A stretch of DNA of 64,000 nt from Paramecium sonneborni (taxonomy: Eukaryota; Ciliophora; Oligohymenophorea; Peniculida; Parameciidae), in assembly GCA_905182985.1 (NCBI GenBank), contig CAJJDN010000088.1, forward strand, positions 62,001 through 126,000, written 5' to 3'. This document shows positions 14,473-26,276 of this stretch, piece by piece. Position 1 is the first letter of the stretch. Each line of letters opens with the position of its first letter. A program made the translations under genes and the position numbers. The notes under the pieces were generated by a model. That model did no database searches, was not told where the DNA came from, and worked only from the letters and a program-made list of their open reading frames with translations.

Positions 14473-15214
14473 ATGTCTAGCAAATCTCAACCTCCAATTC
14501 AAGAGAAGACCTTTCATGAATGGTCAAAAAATAACTTTTACAGGACAAGTTATATCAATCACTATACATAAGTAAAAGAATAAACTCAAATCTGTTAGTT
14601 GCCTTAAGAGCCTAAGAATACAGCAGTTCCTGGATATGCAGGATATGTTCCATATGTCTAATCTGAAAATTTATATGGAGAAAGATTCTCTGAAGTGGCT
14701 AGAAAGTCATTTGCAGATTCTAAATTAGGAAAGTTTAATAAATTGTCTTCAACAGGATTTAACTTTGACTCTAAAGAATTGATAGATCCTCATAAAGAAG
14801 CTTATTCACACAAATATGGATGTCAAACTATCCTAAAACATCATCCTTGTACTCACATAGATAAAATGATTACATCTTATTAAGACGGTTTCAAGAAGCC
14901 TTAAAATCTTGTTGCTCCAACGTATAAACTTATGAAAATATAATCTAGATTTCGAAAGACAGATAGATATTTAGAAACTTCATAAGCCCAAACAAAAACA
15001 TCAGGTTTTTAGAAGAATCATATGTAATTTGATGGATCTGGTTGGATTCCTCATGAAAATATGAATGGTTATAAATTTATTTTAATTAGAAGGTGATTAA
15101 ATAAGAACAGAATATCGTATATAATACAATTAAGAAAAACCATTTCATAGGAATCCTGTCCAGTTTAAATTAAGAAAGATGAAATCAACAGAAATGAATT
15201 ATAAACATACCTGA
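14473..15214 (+). CDS. CIMIP2/FAM166-type ciliary microtubule inner protein
   Basis: One 22-nt intron gives 239 residues, ATG 14473 to TGA 15212-15214. The diagnostic feature is the segment VPGYAGYVPYVQSENLYGER at about residues 54-73. It matches the P-G-Y-x-G-[YF]-[VI]-P...[FY]-G-x-x-[FY] repeat of the DUF2475/CIMIP2 family, whose members line the inside of ciliary doublet microtubules. A second partial hallmark is DGFKKPQNL with a following basic segment. A Pro/Tyr/His-rich, unstructured protein of this size is typical. In a ciliate an axonemal role is natural, but localisation is inference. The gene starts 24 bp after the PDI-like stop. Confidence 0.72.
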
Positions 15215-15256
15215 TTTAATAACATATTTAAACATATATATTTAATCTAAGGTTAA

Positions 15257-15927
15257 ATGCATTTTTAGAATATAAGTCTATAAAATGCTAATGAAACAAC
15301 TTATCTTATGTAATACCTTATTTAGATGTAAATTCATTTAAATCTTATTTTGAAAAGCAGAATATCAAAAAATTAACAAGTGAATCCTTTTCCAAATTCT
15401 CAAATTTAACTTATTTGATTTAATCGTACAGTACTAATAGAAGCATATCTTTATTGTTTCCCCGAATGAATATTTTTAATTAAACATTTTTTGTTAGTTC
15501 TAGTTTGAATAGGCTAATGATATAGTTTATAATATAAAACCTTAAGATAAAATTGTATTACTTTGGTAACTACTACTTTTATATGCTTATTGATTTGAAG
15601 CCTGATATATTAACTTAGGTTCTATATGTTTTTTTGATTCTTTAGCATCTTATAAAAATTTATAATAAATTGATTATTAAGTAGGCTTTATGTTTGAGTT
15701 TACTTTAATCTTTATAGTACTTTAAGTAAAAGTTTTAGCAATTAAGGAGTTAATTAAATCATCAATTGAATAGAGATAGTACATTTATTACACTTGAGTT
15801 ATATACTATATTATTATGGTTGACTTTCTTTTTAATTTATTCTATGGAAAATTTAGTGGATTAAACAAAATTAAAATTATTGTAAGAAATGCTCAAGTTT
15901 AGTTTATAAGATTTAGATGAATTTTGA
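15257..15927 (+). pseudogene. Probable decayed gene, family unknown
   Basis: Protein-like pieces follow one another in changing plus-strand frames: MHFQNISLQNANETTYLMQ from ATG 15257, NPFPNSQIQLI, FNRTVLIEAYLYCFPE, FEQANDIVYNIKPQDKIVLL, GSICFFDSLASYKNLQQIDY and VKVLAIKELIKSSIEQRQY. No GT...AG introns of the usual size reconnect them, and TGA codons interrupt each frame. One frame alone (to TGA 15925-15927) stays open for about 200 codons but is low-quality, hydrophobic sequence. A decayed duplicate best fits; an intact gene with an unusual structure cannot be excluded. Confidence 0.42.
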
Positions 15928-16005
15928 GTCTGTTTTATTATTATTAGTATAATAAAAATTGAATTTTGGTATAGGATAATCAATTATTGTTAATGAAATA
16001 ATTAA

Positions 16006-17136
16006 ATGTTATAATAATCAGATAAGGACTTCACTCTTGAATAAGTTGTAGGTACAGGAACATTTGGAATGGTGTATTTGGTAAATATGGTAAAGGATGA
16101 ACTAGGCGACTGATAACAGGACTAAAGAGAAGGTAGCAATAAAGAAGGTGTACCAAGATCGTAGATATAAGAATAGGGAGCACCTCATTATTCAAGAATT
16201 GAACCATCCATGTGTAGTAATGTTAAAACACTCCTTTTTCACACCAGGGGAAAATGTACATAATCTACATTCATTAATTAGCCATAAGATGTGTACCTCA
16301 ATCTAGTTATGGAATATGTACCAGAGACATTATCAAAAATGATTAGACAAATGAGAAAATAGAAGTAAAGCATTCCTGCTCCATTAATAAAGCTTTACAG
16401 TTACTAGATGATTCGGGCATTACTTTATTTATAGGGTATTAGAGAAAAATAATCACTCTAGCGATTGGCATTTGTCATAGAGATATTAAGCCTTAGAATA
16501 TCTTGGTTAATTTAGAAAACAATGTTTTAAAAATATGCGATTTTGGCTCTGCTAAAAGACTTGTAGTTGGAGAACCCAATATTGCATACATTTGTTCACG
16601 TTATTATAGAGCTCCTGAATTAATATTTGGAGCAACAGATTATAATACTTAAATTGATATGTGGTCTATTGGTTGTGTAATTGCCGAAATGGTGATTCTT
16701 GAACCTTTATTTCCTGGAGAAAGTGCTTAAGATTAATTACTTTAAATTATTAAGATACTAAGTACTCCTACTCCTGAAGACATTAATCATATGAATCCTG
16801 CTAAGGCTGAAGTCAGATTACCTATGATAAGAGGGAATCCTTGGACAAAAGTTTTTGCTAAATAAAAACCAGAACCACTCTTTTTAGATCTTATTACATA
16901 AATGCTTACGTATTTAATCTAACATTTATTATTATAGCTATTCCCCAAAAACAAGAATATAACCTATTGATGCACTTCTCCATCCATATTTTGATGACCT
17001 CAGAAAAGAGGGATTCTCCAATTAAAATTTTAAGACACCTAATCTTTTCGACTTCAATAAATAAGAACTAAGCATAAAACCAGAACTCTATTCCAAATTA
17101 GTTCCATTATGGTATTAAAAGCTAAATAAATAATGA
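16006..17136 (+). CDS. GSK3: Glycogen synthase kinase 3 (GSK3/shaggy)
   Basis: Four introns (25, 26, 26 and 28 nt) leave 341 residues from ATG 16006 to TGA 17134-17136. Landmarks in order: glycine loop [24 protein letters not shown] (the Arg that binds primed phospho-substrate), [23 protein letters not shown], then the GSK3 activation loop [20 protein letters not shown]. That loop carries the conserved autophosphorylated Tyr. [12 protein letters not shown] and NPWTKVFAK follow. Length is compact, with almost nothing outside the kinase domain. The basic pocket residues and activation loop are intact, so it should be an active kinase that prefers primed substrates. Confidence 0.97.
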
Positions 17137-17266
17137 AGATTCTTCAATAAAAATATTATATATGTTTATTTTATCTTCTGTTAATCATATTTATTTATAC
17201 TTCTATCCATTTTAAACATTTCATTTATTAACCAAATTTAATAAAAATTTATTATTATTTTTAATA

Positions 17267-17809
17267 ATGTTAGACCCATTTAGAATGGCAACTGTCCGTA
17301 GATAATCAGAATTAATCAAATCTAACAATCAATTAATAGAATAACAACCAAGAGGTAGATAATAATGTACCAAACACAATCAAAATTTAACAGAAATTGT
17401 CAATCAGTGCATTCAACGTTCATAACATTCTATTGATGCTCTCTAATAAATTAGAGCAAGATCTAAAGATAGAAGAAGTTCCTATCAGAAAACAACTAGA
17501 TAATCAACTATTAGCAGTTATAAAGGATAAACGTCTCCTAGTTTTAGACATGATGATCAATCTATCACATCATCAATCTAAGAATCTGTATCAAGTTAAC
17601 AACCTGTCAGATTATTTAGCTTTATTGAAAATGAACCTAGTTTTAGAGCTAAGGATATGCCCTTATAAATTAATAAATCAAGTTTAGAAACAAAAAAAAA
17701 ACCACTCATTTAACTCAAAGAAAATTAAAGAAGAATAACTAATATTGATCAACTATTTTAAGAAGCCTTACGTAAAAGCTAATAAATTACAGAAAAATTT
17801 AATCACTGA
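17267..17809 (+). CDS. Hypothetical basic protein, Ser/Gln/Arg-rich
   Basis: Intronless, 180 residues, ATG 17267 to TGA 17807-17809, 130 bp after GSK3 on the same strand. It starts MLDPFRMATVRRQSELIKSN and is rich in Ser, Gln, Arg and Lys, with patches such as RARSKDRRSSYQKTTRQST that look disordered and phosphorylatable. The C-terminal 30 residues (TNIDQLFQEALRKSQQ) could form an amphipathic helix. No domain is recognised. Many TAA/TAG Gln codons and mixed composition support real coding. Confidence 0.75.
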
Positions 17810-18122
17810 TATACTTATAACTATATATTATCTAATTATTATTACTAAAGTTATATATTATGCTAAATTTTATTCAATTCCTTTCCTCACATTAAACATT
17901 GATTTAATTAAAATATAATTAAATTGCAATTTTAAAATCAATTCATATTTAATCATATCTATTTTTTATAAAATGATTCATCTATTTAATCAAAAAATAT
18001 CAATAATCTAAATTGAAATTCATACATTTTATTTCTAAATCTTAAAATTTTATTGTATTAAATTTCATATTTATTATTTCTAAAATAATAATAATATTAT
18101 TAAATAAATATAACAAAAAATA
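17810..18122. other. Intergenic spacer between convergent genes
   Basis: 313 bases of AT-rich sequence between the stop codons of two convergent genes. No gene, repeat or hairpin terminator stands out. Confidence 0.6.
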
Positions 18123-20066
18123 TCATTTATTAGATAGTTTATGTTAGTTTTGCTTACGTTAATAAATATTATTCTATGATAATTACACTTTATCGATATA
18201 ATCTAATTTAGCTTAATTCAAATTAGGATTTTATGTTATCATGTATTTATTTGACGGTTAAGAATCCCAGTCTATAGATTCTTTTTTAACAGGTGATTAA
18301 ATAGTAAAAATCTATTTTATTTCTTAATCTGCTATAAAATCATCAGGATCATAAGGTATAACATCCTTATTTATATTAAGTTAAGACATTGATGAATAAT
18401 TCTTATAATTATTTTATTAAAGACTTGAACTCCTTAAATTATTATGATAATATTTAAGCTATTATAAATTAATTTGAGAATTCATTTCAACTAATTTAGG
18501 TAATTACACATTAGAATTATGTTTTATTTATTTATTTGATTCTACATTTTATTTTGGCCAATATGATTTATCACTTACTTTTTATTATTATTAATAGAAT
18601 TATGATTATTTTGCATCAAGTACATCTTTTGATTAATAGTTAAATACTGGATTATTGCCATAAAGTTTTTTTTCAGCAGAAATCAACCAAAAATTGCTAT
18701 TGAGATATAATTCAGCATTTTATCGATATCCTTATGATTCATTTTATTAAAGATCATTTAGTTTAATTTTTTTTGTATCGTTTTATTTATTTGTAATTAC
18801 TGATAAATCCTGTAGATTTAAGGTATTATTTCCATTTTTAAACAATTCAATATCATGATCTTTCTCTTTGATTATTTTTTCTAAATCTGTAATTCTTTAA
18901 AACATTTGTGAGAGTTTGATTTCATAGTTCTTTGAAAGTTCAATGATTTATTGATCTTTGTTAATTTAATGTTTTTTTAATTATTTAACTTCTTCTTATA
19001 AGTTTAATATCAATTAATCTTTAGCAATTAATGAGGCCTATAATAAACTAATCTTCATTGAGGCTTATGTTTTTGATGATTTAGAAGAATTATATGATAT
19101 TTATGTTTATTTCTTTAAATCGAGATCATTATATGAAGCATCTTGATTTTTGGATTCTAATTTAAACTACATATTATCGCTTAATTGATTAAGTTATTAT
19201 ATTGACTTTCTATGAATAGATTTATTAGTGGATGTCTAAAAATTAGATTCTGTTCGAGATGGTGTAGGAATATTGTTTAATAACAATTTATTATGAAGAG
19301 AATCTGAATCTTCTTCTTATTCTCCTTCATCATTGTTTTAAGATTGTTATTCATTTTATATCTCTAAATTATTCATCAATTATAATAATTTTTTATTGTC
19401 CTCACAACCTAAACAATTTGATATTTTATTAAATGTAGGCAAGAGTATTCTTTAAATCAAATTAAAATAATGTATAAGAAAGATATCAAATTTAAGTAAA
19501 TCAAATAATAAATCAAAAGATAAGAACTCAAGAATTTCAAGCTTTAGGTTTTCTAAAACTACTGTATATAACTTTTTATTTTTTATCAAAGGTAACTTTT
19601 TTAATTGATCTTTAGGATCCTATAGATTCGATGTCTTTTTAAGCATTCTTGGGACTTGAAGAATTAGATCCAGCCATTACTTTATTTTTTAAAATAGATT
19701 TATGTTTGACTAGTTTATATATAATTAACAAATACCCTCTTAAAATCCACTATAAGAATCTTCTATTGAATTATTTTGAAGATCTAGTTGATCATTTAAG
19801 GCATTTATTAAATTAATGTCTAATGGATCACGTTTATTTTCATTTAGTTCTTATTTAGTAAGAGTATTATCTGAAGAATTTTATTTAGGTAAGGAATTCA
19901 TCCGTTCTTTTTCATATTATGTATTTTCTTCAGGGAATATTAAATTTATTATTGGTTAAGGTTTTTGTATTTATGGAGGCCTGTGAATATTTATTTTAAT
20001 TTTCTTTTCTTGAGTAATTTAGTCTTCAGATTAGGGCTAAATGTTCTAACAGATATGAGAACCCAT
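18123..20066 (-). CDS. Long coiled-coil protein, Gln/Asn-rich
   Basis: From ATG 20066 (MGSHICQNIQPQSEDQ) to TGA 18123-18125 one frame is open throughout (648 codons). Near 19530-19740 the straight frame turns hydrophobic. Removing a 26-nt intron there and a later 25- or 31-nt intron instead gives a more protein-like path through HKSILKNKVMAGSNSSSPK and SIKKVTFDKKQK, so the exact model is uncertain. The middle is coiled coil (KDQQIIELSKNYEIKL, ITDLEKIIKEKDHDIELFK). The C-terminal third is Asn/Gln/Tyr-rich and probably disordered. No named domain is recognised; a cytoskeletal or basal-body role would fit but is not shown. Confidence 0.8.
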
Positions 20067-20296
20067 AATGGTTTATAATTAGGTTAATTAAGAAAGATGA
20101 TAATAATAATTTGAGTTGAAAAATTTAAGAAATTAAGTACAAACAAATAACATTAAGCAAAAAAACTTAATATTTTTATAAAGAAAATATATGCTACATA
20201 TATATATTTTAAAACAAGCATTCACATTTGGCTTTATTTTAAAATTCCTACTTATAAATTGTTGGAACAAAAAATATAATAAAAACGATTTAATTA

Positions 20297-21551
20297 TCAA
20301 GCAACTAGCTGTAATTTTTAAACTTTTGAAATATGAATTTTTTGACGTAGATTAAATAAGGATTTTGCTTTATCACACCATACAGTAGATGGTATAATAC
20401 CTTTATTTGTTATTTTCTTTTTTTAAAGTTGTTCTTTCGTTGTTTTTCCGTTGTAAGCTAAGCAAATGTGAAAACAAGCAAAAACTAATATACATAAAGT
20501 CAATAAGATCGTTGGAATTCCTAAAGCAAATAACACTATAACTAAAATGGTCTAATTTTATATCACTTATATGATATTTTAAATATATATTACATATGCC
20601 ATCTTTTCCTGATATACCTTCTCCAAAATTTCCTATAAATAATATTAAGAATCCTCCTAATTCTCCAATTGCTAAAAGAAGCAATGAAACTAAAAATGCT
20701 ATAAAAAACCTGTAATTTCTTTATCCTATACAATTGTTAACAAATGGACAATGATGATCAAAAACTTAAACACAATTTCCACAATCTTTACAATGAGAAC
20801 ATCTTAATGGTTTAACAATTTAACAAGTTGAACAAATTCTTTATTCTTAATTTTAATATTTCTTTTTCCTTTTATCTGGACATCCGCCAGTTCCTTCAAT
20901 TTTAGCATCTTCTTTACTAATAAAATGTGTATTTTAATCAGATAATTCTAATATAGTTTTTCTTGGTATTATTCCTGGATCAGAGAACTATTTAAAATAT
21001 AATTAATATGATTACTTAAGTTAACACTAAAAATAGTATTGTACTTATAAATAAATAAATTACAATTAAAACATAAAGCCAATGCAATTTTTACCAAACA
21101 TATGGTGCAACAATTACAAAAAAACAAGTGCTTATTCCAATAATCATAATCCAAGTAAATATATTATGATATCTATCACCTTTAGGACCTGTCATAAATC
21201 TACCATAACAAAAAATCTAGTTGAATGAAGGCCAAAATTCATATAAAAAACGAAAACTTAGAGTTGATATAATTTATCATACTTGTTTTTTTCTGATTTT
21301 GGTTCGAAAGGGAATAATTCTAAATCTGCAGGTTAAAACCCTTTAAGATCTACTTTATTACCAAATGGAGGTGTAACATCATTAATATGTTCTGACATTC
21401 CATTTAAAGATGAAGCTACCGAATTACTCTTATTTTTTGAGAACTCTAGGTTCCCATTAAAATCAGCACTTTATTTTGATTAATTATATAATCCATCAGA
21501 TGGAGCATCTTCTTTCAATTTACATCCTGAGTTTTGATATTTACTATTCAT
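20297..21551 (-). CDS. DHHC-type palmitoyltransferase
   Basis: Three introns (26, 28 and 28 nt) leave 390 residues, ATG 21551 to TGA 20297-20299. A polar N-terminal region of about 110 residues precedes two transmembrane segments (IFTWIMIIGISTCFFVIVAP and WLYVLIVIYLFISTILFLVL). These are followed by the family motif SDPGIIPR (DPG). The Cys-rich domain then reads ICSTCQIVKPLRCSHCKDCG and ends VFDHHCPFVNNCIG with the catalytic DHHC Cys. Two more membrane segments follow, then TTKEQL, the TTxE motif. All hallmarks of an active S-acyltransferase are present. It probably sits in Golgi or another endomembrane; which one cannot be told from sequence. Confidence 0.96.
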
Positions 21552-22046
21552 ATATTTATAAAATAAGTATTTATTATTAAACTTTCTACTCATTAATCGT
21601 TTTTAAACTTAGAAATTAGAAAGATTATTAGAATAAATTATGAAAAATAAATTATTTAAACATATTTATTCAACCATTTAATTCTGTTACTAGGAACAAA
21701 ATTTACTACTTAACACATCTTACTAAAATAAAAAAAACTATAAACATTTTTTCTATTTCATTTTCTTATACAAATTTAATTACAATAATCTTGTATAATT
21801 ACTCTTTAGAAAGATCTATTTAAAATAAAAAATACTTACTTATTAATATATCTTTTTAAACTAAATTTCTTTTCAAATCGAAAATATTTTAGATTCTCTT
21901 TTTTTTATAATGTAAATAGCAAATGATAAAAATTCTTCCAACTTAAACATAAGAGAAAGAGAGAGAATTCAATATATATAGAGTTGAATTAAAATCCATA
22001 ATAAAGTAAAGAGAAAATCAAGTTTATTTAGTTAAGATAGCTTTAT
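21552..22046. other. Intergenic region between divergent genes
   Basis: 495 bases of AT-rich sequence between the minus-strand DHHC start and the next plus-strand gene; presumably it holds both promoters. A short purine tract (agagaaagagagagaa, near 21951) is the only compositional oddity. No gene is seen. Confidence 0.5.
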
Positions 22047-22254
22047 ATGGAAACTTTTAGAAACTTCGTAATACTTTCGATTTATATAGAGTTTAGACAT
22101 TGATTCGGATAATGGCACTTATTTATGCTTAGAGTTATGTCTAGATCATGAATTCAATATGAATAACAAACTTTCTGATAAAAAGTGTGAGTCTTGGAAA
22201 TTATTAAAGAATAATAGTGATAAATTATATTTGAGTCTAAACGCAAAAAATTGA
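22047..22254 (+). CDS. Possible 61-residue protein just upstream of the NFX1-type gene
   Basis: ATG 22047 (METFRNF), a 22-nt GTAATA...ATAG intron, then a frame to TGA 22252-22254 gives 61 residues. The second exon (SLDIDSDNGTYLCLELCLDH, ending LYLSLNAKN) has balanced, soluble-protein composition, which supports real coding. It ends 19 bp before the ATG of the large gene, so it is either a tiny independent gene or an upstream reading frame in the same transcript. No family is recognised. Confidence 0.42.
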
Positions 22255-22273
22255 CTTTAAATAATTTTAATTA

Positions 22274-25200
22274 ATGAACAATCAATATAACAAGCGAGGA
22301 AATTATAGACCTCGCTAAGAAGTGTATGAATATGTAACAAAAGAGGAGTATGAGTAATAGTAAATAGAACAGAAATAGGAGCAATAATAAAAACAATATA
22401 ATCCTTAAAAAAAATAGTAATAACATTTTTAAAAAAATAAATATGATAACGAAAAGCGAGAATAGTAATAGTAATAGCAAAATTAAAATAAACACAATGA
22501 TTATAAATAGTATTAGAAACAAAATAATTAAAAAGACAACAAAAATTATCAAAAAAGATTTTAATCGAATGTTGAGTAAGATAATGACTATAGAAGAGAT
22601 GAGCCATAACAAGAAGAAGGTATTAATTAAAAAGTAATATAATAGAAACATAGAAATTTGATATAACAAAAGTGAAGTAAAAAGAGTTGACATAGACCTT
22701 AATAAAAATGTTAAAATAAAGAAAAATAGAATGTCCAGTATGTTATGATAAAATTCATCCATAACAAAAAATATGGAGTTGTTCTTAGTGTTATTCACCT
22801 TTCCATTTATATTGTATGCATAAATGGATAAAAAATTTAAATCCAAAAAACGTAAATGAATTGTTCAGTTGGAGTTGTCCAAAATGCAATTTATTAATAT
22901 AAGATAAATTACCAGAATACACATGCTTTTGTGGAAAATAAAAGGATCCAGAAGCAGACTCTTATTCTGTTCCACATTCATGTTCATAGAAATGTTAAAA
23001 AAAGAGAGGATAATATTGTCCACATCCTTGTCCTATGGATTGTCATCCTGGACCATGTCCTGAATGTCATGTATAAGGAGTTGAATTAAAATGTTTTTGT
23101 GGTAAGAAAACAAAATAAATGTAATGCAGTGAGATAAAGAAAGATTTTTCATGCGGTTAATCTTGTGGTAAAATGTTAAATTGCAATAAACACATTTGTT
23201 AGAAATAAGTAATAAATATAATAAATAATATTAGTGTCATAATGGAAATTGTTAACCATGTATAGAGATTCATGAAGTATAATGTTATTGTGGAAATGAA
23301 AAGAATAGTATAAATTGTGCATAATCCTCTTATTCATGTGGTAAAATATGTGGGAAAATACTTGATTGTGGTTAACATTAATGTTTAGAATAATGTCATC
23401 CAAAATGTTAACCATGCAAATTAAAACCAGAATTAATAATATTTTGTGCTTGTGGGAAATATAAAATAAATGATCTAATAAAAGAATAAAGAAAATCTTG
23501 TTTAGATCCAATTCCAAATTGTGGAACTCCAATAGAAACAACTCTTAATTGTGGACATAAAAGTAGAACAATTTGTGGATCTGATTATCCAGAATGCACA
23601 TAAAAAGTAAAAGAGAAATGTCGATGTGGAGATTCTACAAGAGTAAAAGTATGTAATGATAAATCACTATTTGTTTGTGATGATGTATGTAAAAAAAGAA
23701 AATCTTGTGGAGTTCATTTTTGTTAAAAAGAATGTTGTCCACCTGGAGATTAAGAATCTCATTTATGTCTTAAAGTATGTAACAAACCTTTACCATGTGG
23801 TTAACATAATTGTGATTAATTTTGTCATATTGGTGCATGTTAACCATGTCCAATAATTATTAATTAACCATTATTTTGTCCTTGTGGTAAAAGTGTTAAA
23901 AATCCTCCTATGAAATGTGGTACTGCACCTCCCTCATGTTTAGAAGTTTGTAATAAAATTTTAGAATGTGGACATAGTTGTAAATCTTTATGTCATCCTG
24001 GACCATGTCCTAATTGTATGGAATAAATTGAAAAATTTTGTAGATGTAAAGAAAATAAACTTTCTACTATTTGTTCTAAATAAGCTGTATGTAGAAATTA
24101 TTGTAATAAATTATTAAATTGTGGACACAAATGTTAAGAAATATGTTAAGCATAAGAATAATGTCCTGGAAATGGATCAGAAGGTTGTGGTTAAAAATGT
24201 AATATTAAAAAATTATGTAATCACTTATGTTAAGAAATTTGTCATCCAAATTTACCATGTCCTAAAGAACCATGCAAAATTTAAATTAGAATTGTTTGTA
24301 CTTGTGGTAATAGGGATACTTTCACTGAATGTGGAGTAGTTGATGAATTAATTGAAAAAACATTGAAATGTGATTAAAAATGCTAAAATATTAAACGTTT
24401 TGGTGCTTTTTATAAATCTAATTCTCTTGTTGATATTGAAAAAACTTACTATCCAGATATCTTACTCAAATATACTCATTATAATTTATAAAATCTATAA
24501 AAAATGGAAGAAAAAATAGAGCATTTTCTTGTACATTCTAAACCTGAAGAGGGATATGATTTTTCATTTCCAAGATCTGAATGGTCTGAATTAAAAAAAG
24601 TTGCTCTATAAACACTTTTTTCCAGACATTACAAATTTGATGTTTAAATTTTAAAGACTTAAAATAAATAGTATTTATTTAGTCTTTATAAAACTTAAGA
24701 CACTTGCATTCCAAAAATTAAACTATCTGAATATTTTATTAAAGTATAAAAAGGAATCATTAAAAGAGATCATTAACCATTCAAAGCTAAAATTAAAACA
24801 TTTTATGAAGTCTCTTCAAGTGATGCCATTAATATTGAAAATGCATTATCTGATTTTAAAGGAGATTTTTATTCTGAAAGATAATCTCAATAATTTGTTC
24901 TTAATTTTTGGGAAGAAGCTTAAGCTGAATTTGCACTTAAAAAATTAAAAAAAGTTGTTGGATTACTTAATATTAATTGGGTTTTAGAAATGAATCAATA
25001 ATGTTTGGATGAATACAAAAGAATATTTGATCCTGCTTAAGAAAATGATATAATTGTTAAACCTAAAAAAGTTAAATAATATGAATATGAAGAATAAACA
25101 CTTGAAATTTAATACAGTAAATTAGAAGAAGAAAACTTCATAAAACTTTAGAAATAATATTCTGATAAAGCAAAATTAACTTAAAAATGTGATGATGAAG

Positions 25201-26192
25201 AAATTGAAGAAAGAATCAATAATATGTAACTATCTATTTTCGAATAAGATGGTTTTTATTAATATGAAATTCAACCTATCAAAGAAAAAATCATTAGATC
25301 TTTTAAATAAGAATAAAAGCCCTTTGTACCAGAATATGTCAGAACACCAGATACATTATGTAAAACTATTGATTTCATACTTTCAAACTTTTTAAAAGCA
25401 GATGAACCAGATTCAGATTTCAAAAAACCTATGAAAGGTGATATTCCTAGAGATATTATTTATGAAGACATTTATGAATTCATTAATGATCGATTTAAAT
25501 AAATTATTGTGGAATTGAATTATCTTCAATACCAAAATGATAACATCTATGGTATTATCATCATTCAATATTTAGTTAAAATCATTAGATTTTACGTGAT
25601 ATCTCATTCTTAATTATCAGATAATTAAGAAAATCTTAAAACACTTTGCGAATTGCTAAAAAAAATAAAAAATGACGAAACATTATAATATACTTTAATA
25701 TTATCTTGTTTCTAATAAATTCCAGAATGTTCAGAATTCTATTCTCAAATGATTGAAATTAAAGAATAAGAAAATTTAAGTCCTATTATTTAATCATTAA
25801 TAGCTTTGGCTACTTAAGTGCAATCAAAATTATATCACAAATACATTGATTTCTATCAAAAGTAAGATAATTTGTTAATTAAATCATTAATGCATGGTTT
25901 CCTCAACTAAATCATTATATAAATTAATGAATAATTCTAACAAATTGCTTCAAGTTTAGAATAAGATTAAACATTCATATCTGTTACTAAATTATTAGAA
26001 CAATTACAAATAGAAGAACAGAATAATTTAATTGAATATTTGAATTAATTAGGCTTGAATGATCTTTAATTTAAAGTTTCAGAATCGGATTCTGAGGTTT
26101 AAGAAATTAATTTCTCATAAATTTTATAATAATTACAGAAAAAGAAGCCTTATGAAATTTTAGATCTTGATAGATTAACTGTTATAATGTGA
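22274..26192 (+). CDS. NFX1-type zinc finger protein with N-terminal RING/PHD-like finger
   Basis: Two 26-nt introns (22620-22645 and 23209-23234) leave 1288 residues. The N-terminal about 110 residues are extremely Gln/Asn-rich. A RING/PHD-like finger follows at about residues 155-205 (ECPVCYDKI, CSQCYSPFHLYCMHKW, WSCPKCN). A long array of NF-X1 zinc fingers follows, with repeats such as CPMDCHPGPCPECH, CGHSCKSLCHPGPCPNC and CNHLCQEICHPNLPCP, to about residue 700. The last 580 residues are helical, Glu/Gln/Lys-rich and match nothing I recognise. NFX1 and shuttle-craft relatives act as nuclear regulators or E3 ubiquitin ligases through the RING-like finger; either role is inference here. Confidence 0.93.
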
Positions 26193-26276
26193 TATGATTA
26201 ATTTATAATTTTATTTGTCCAAAAAACATAATATTAATAATAAGAGAATCCGTTTATTGAAATTATTAAAAATAAT

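Noticed and set aside
22271..22846. Minus-strand hydrophobic frame opposite the start of the NFX1-type gene
   Set aside because: It is the mirror of Gln/Asn-rich coding on the plus strand and has unnatural Ile/Leu/Phe runs.
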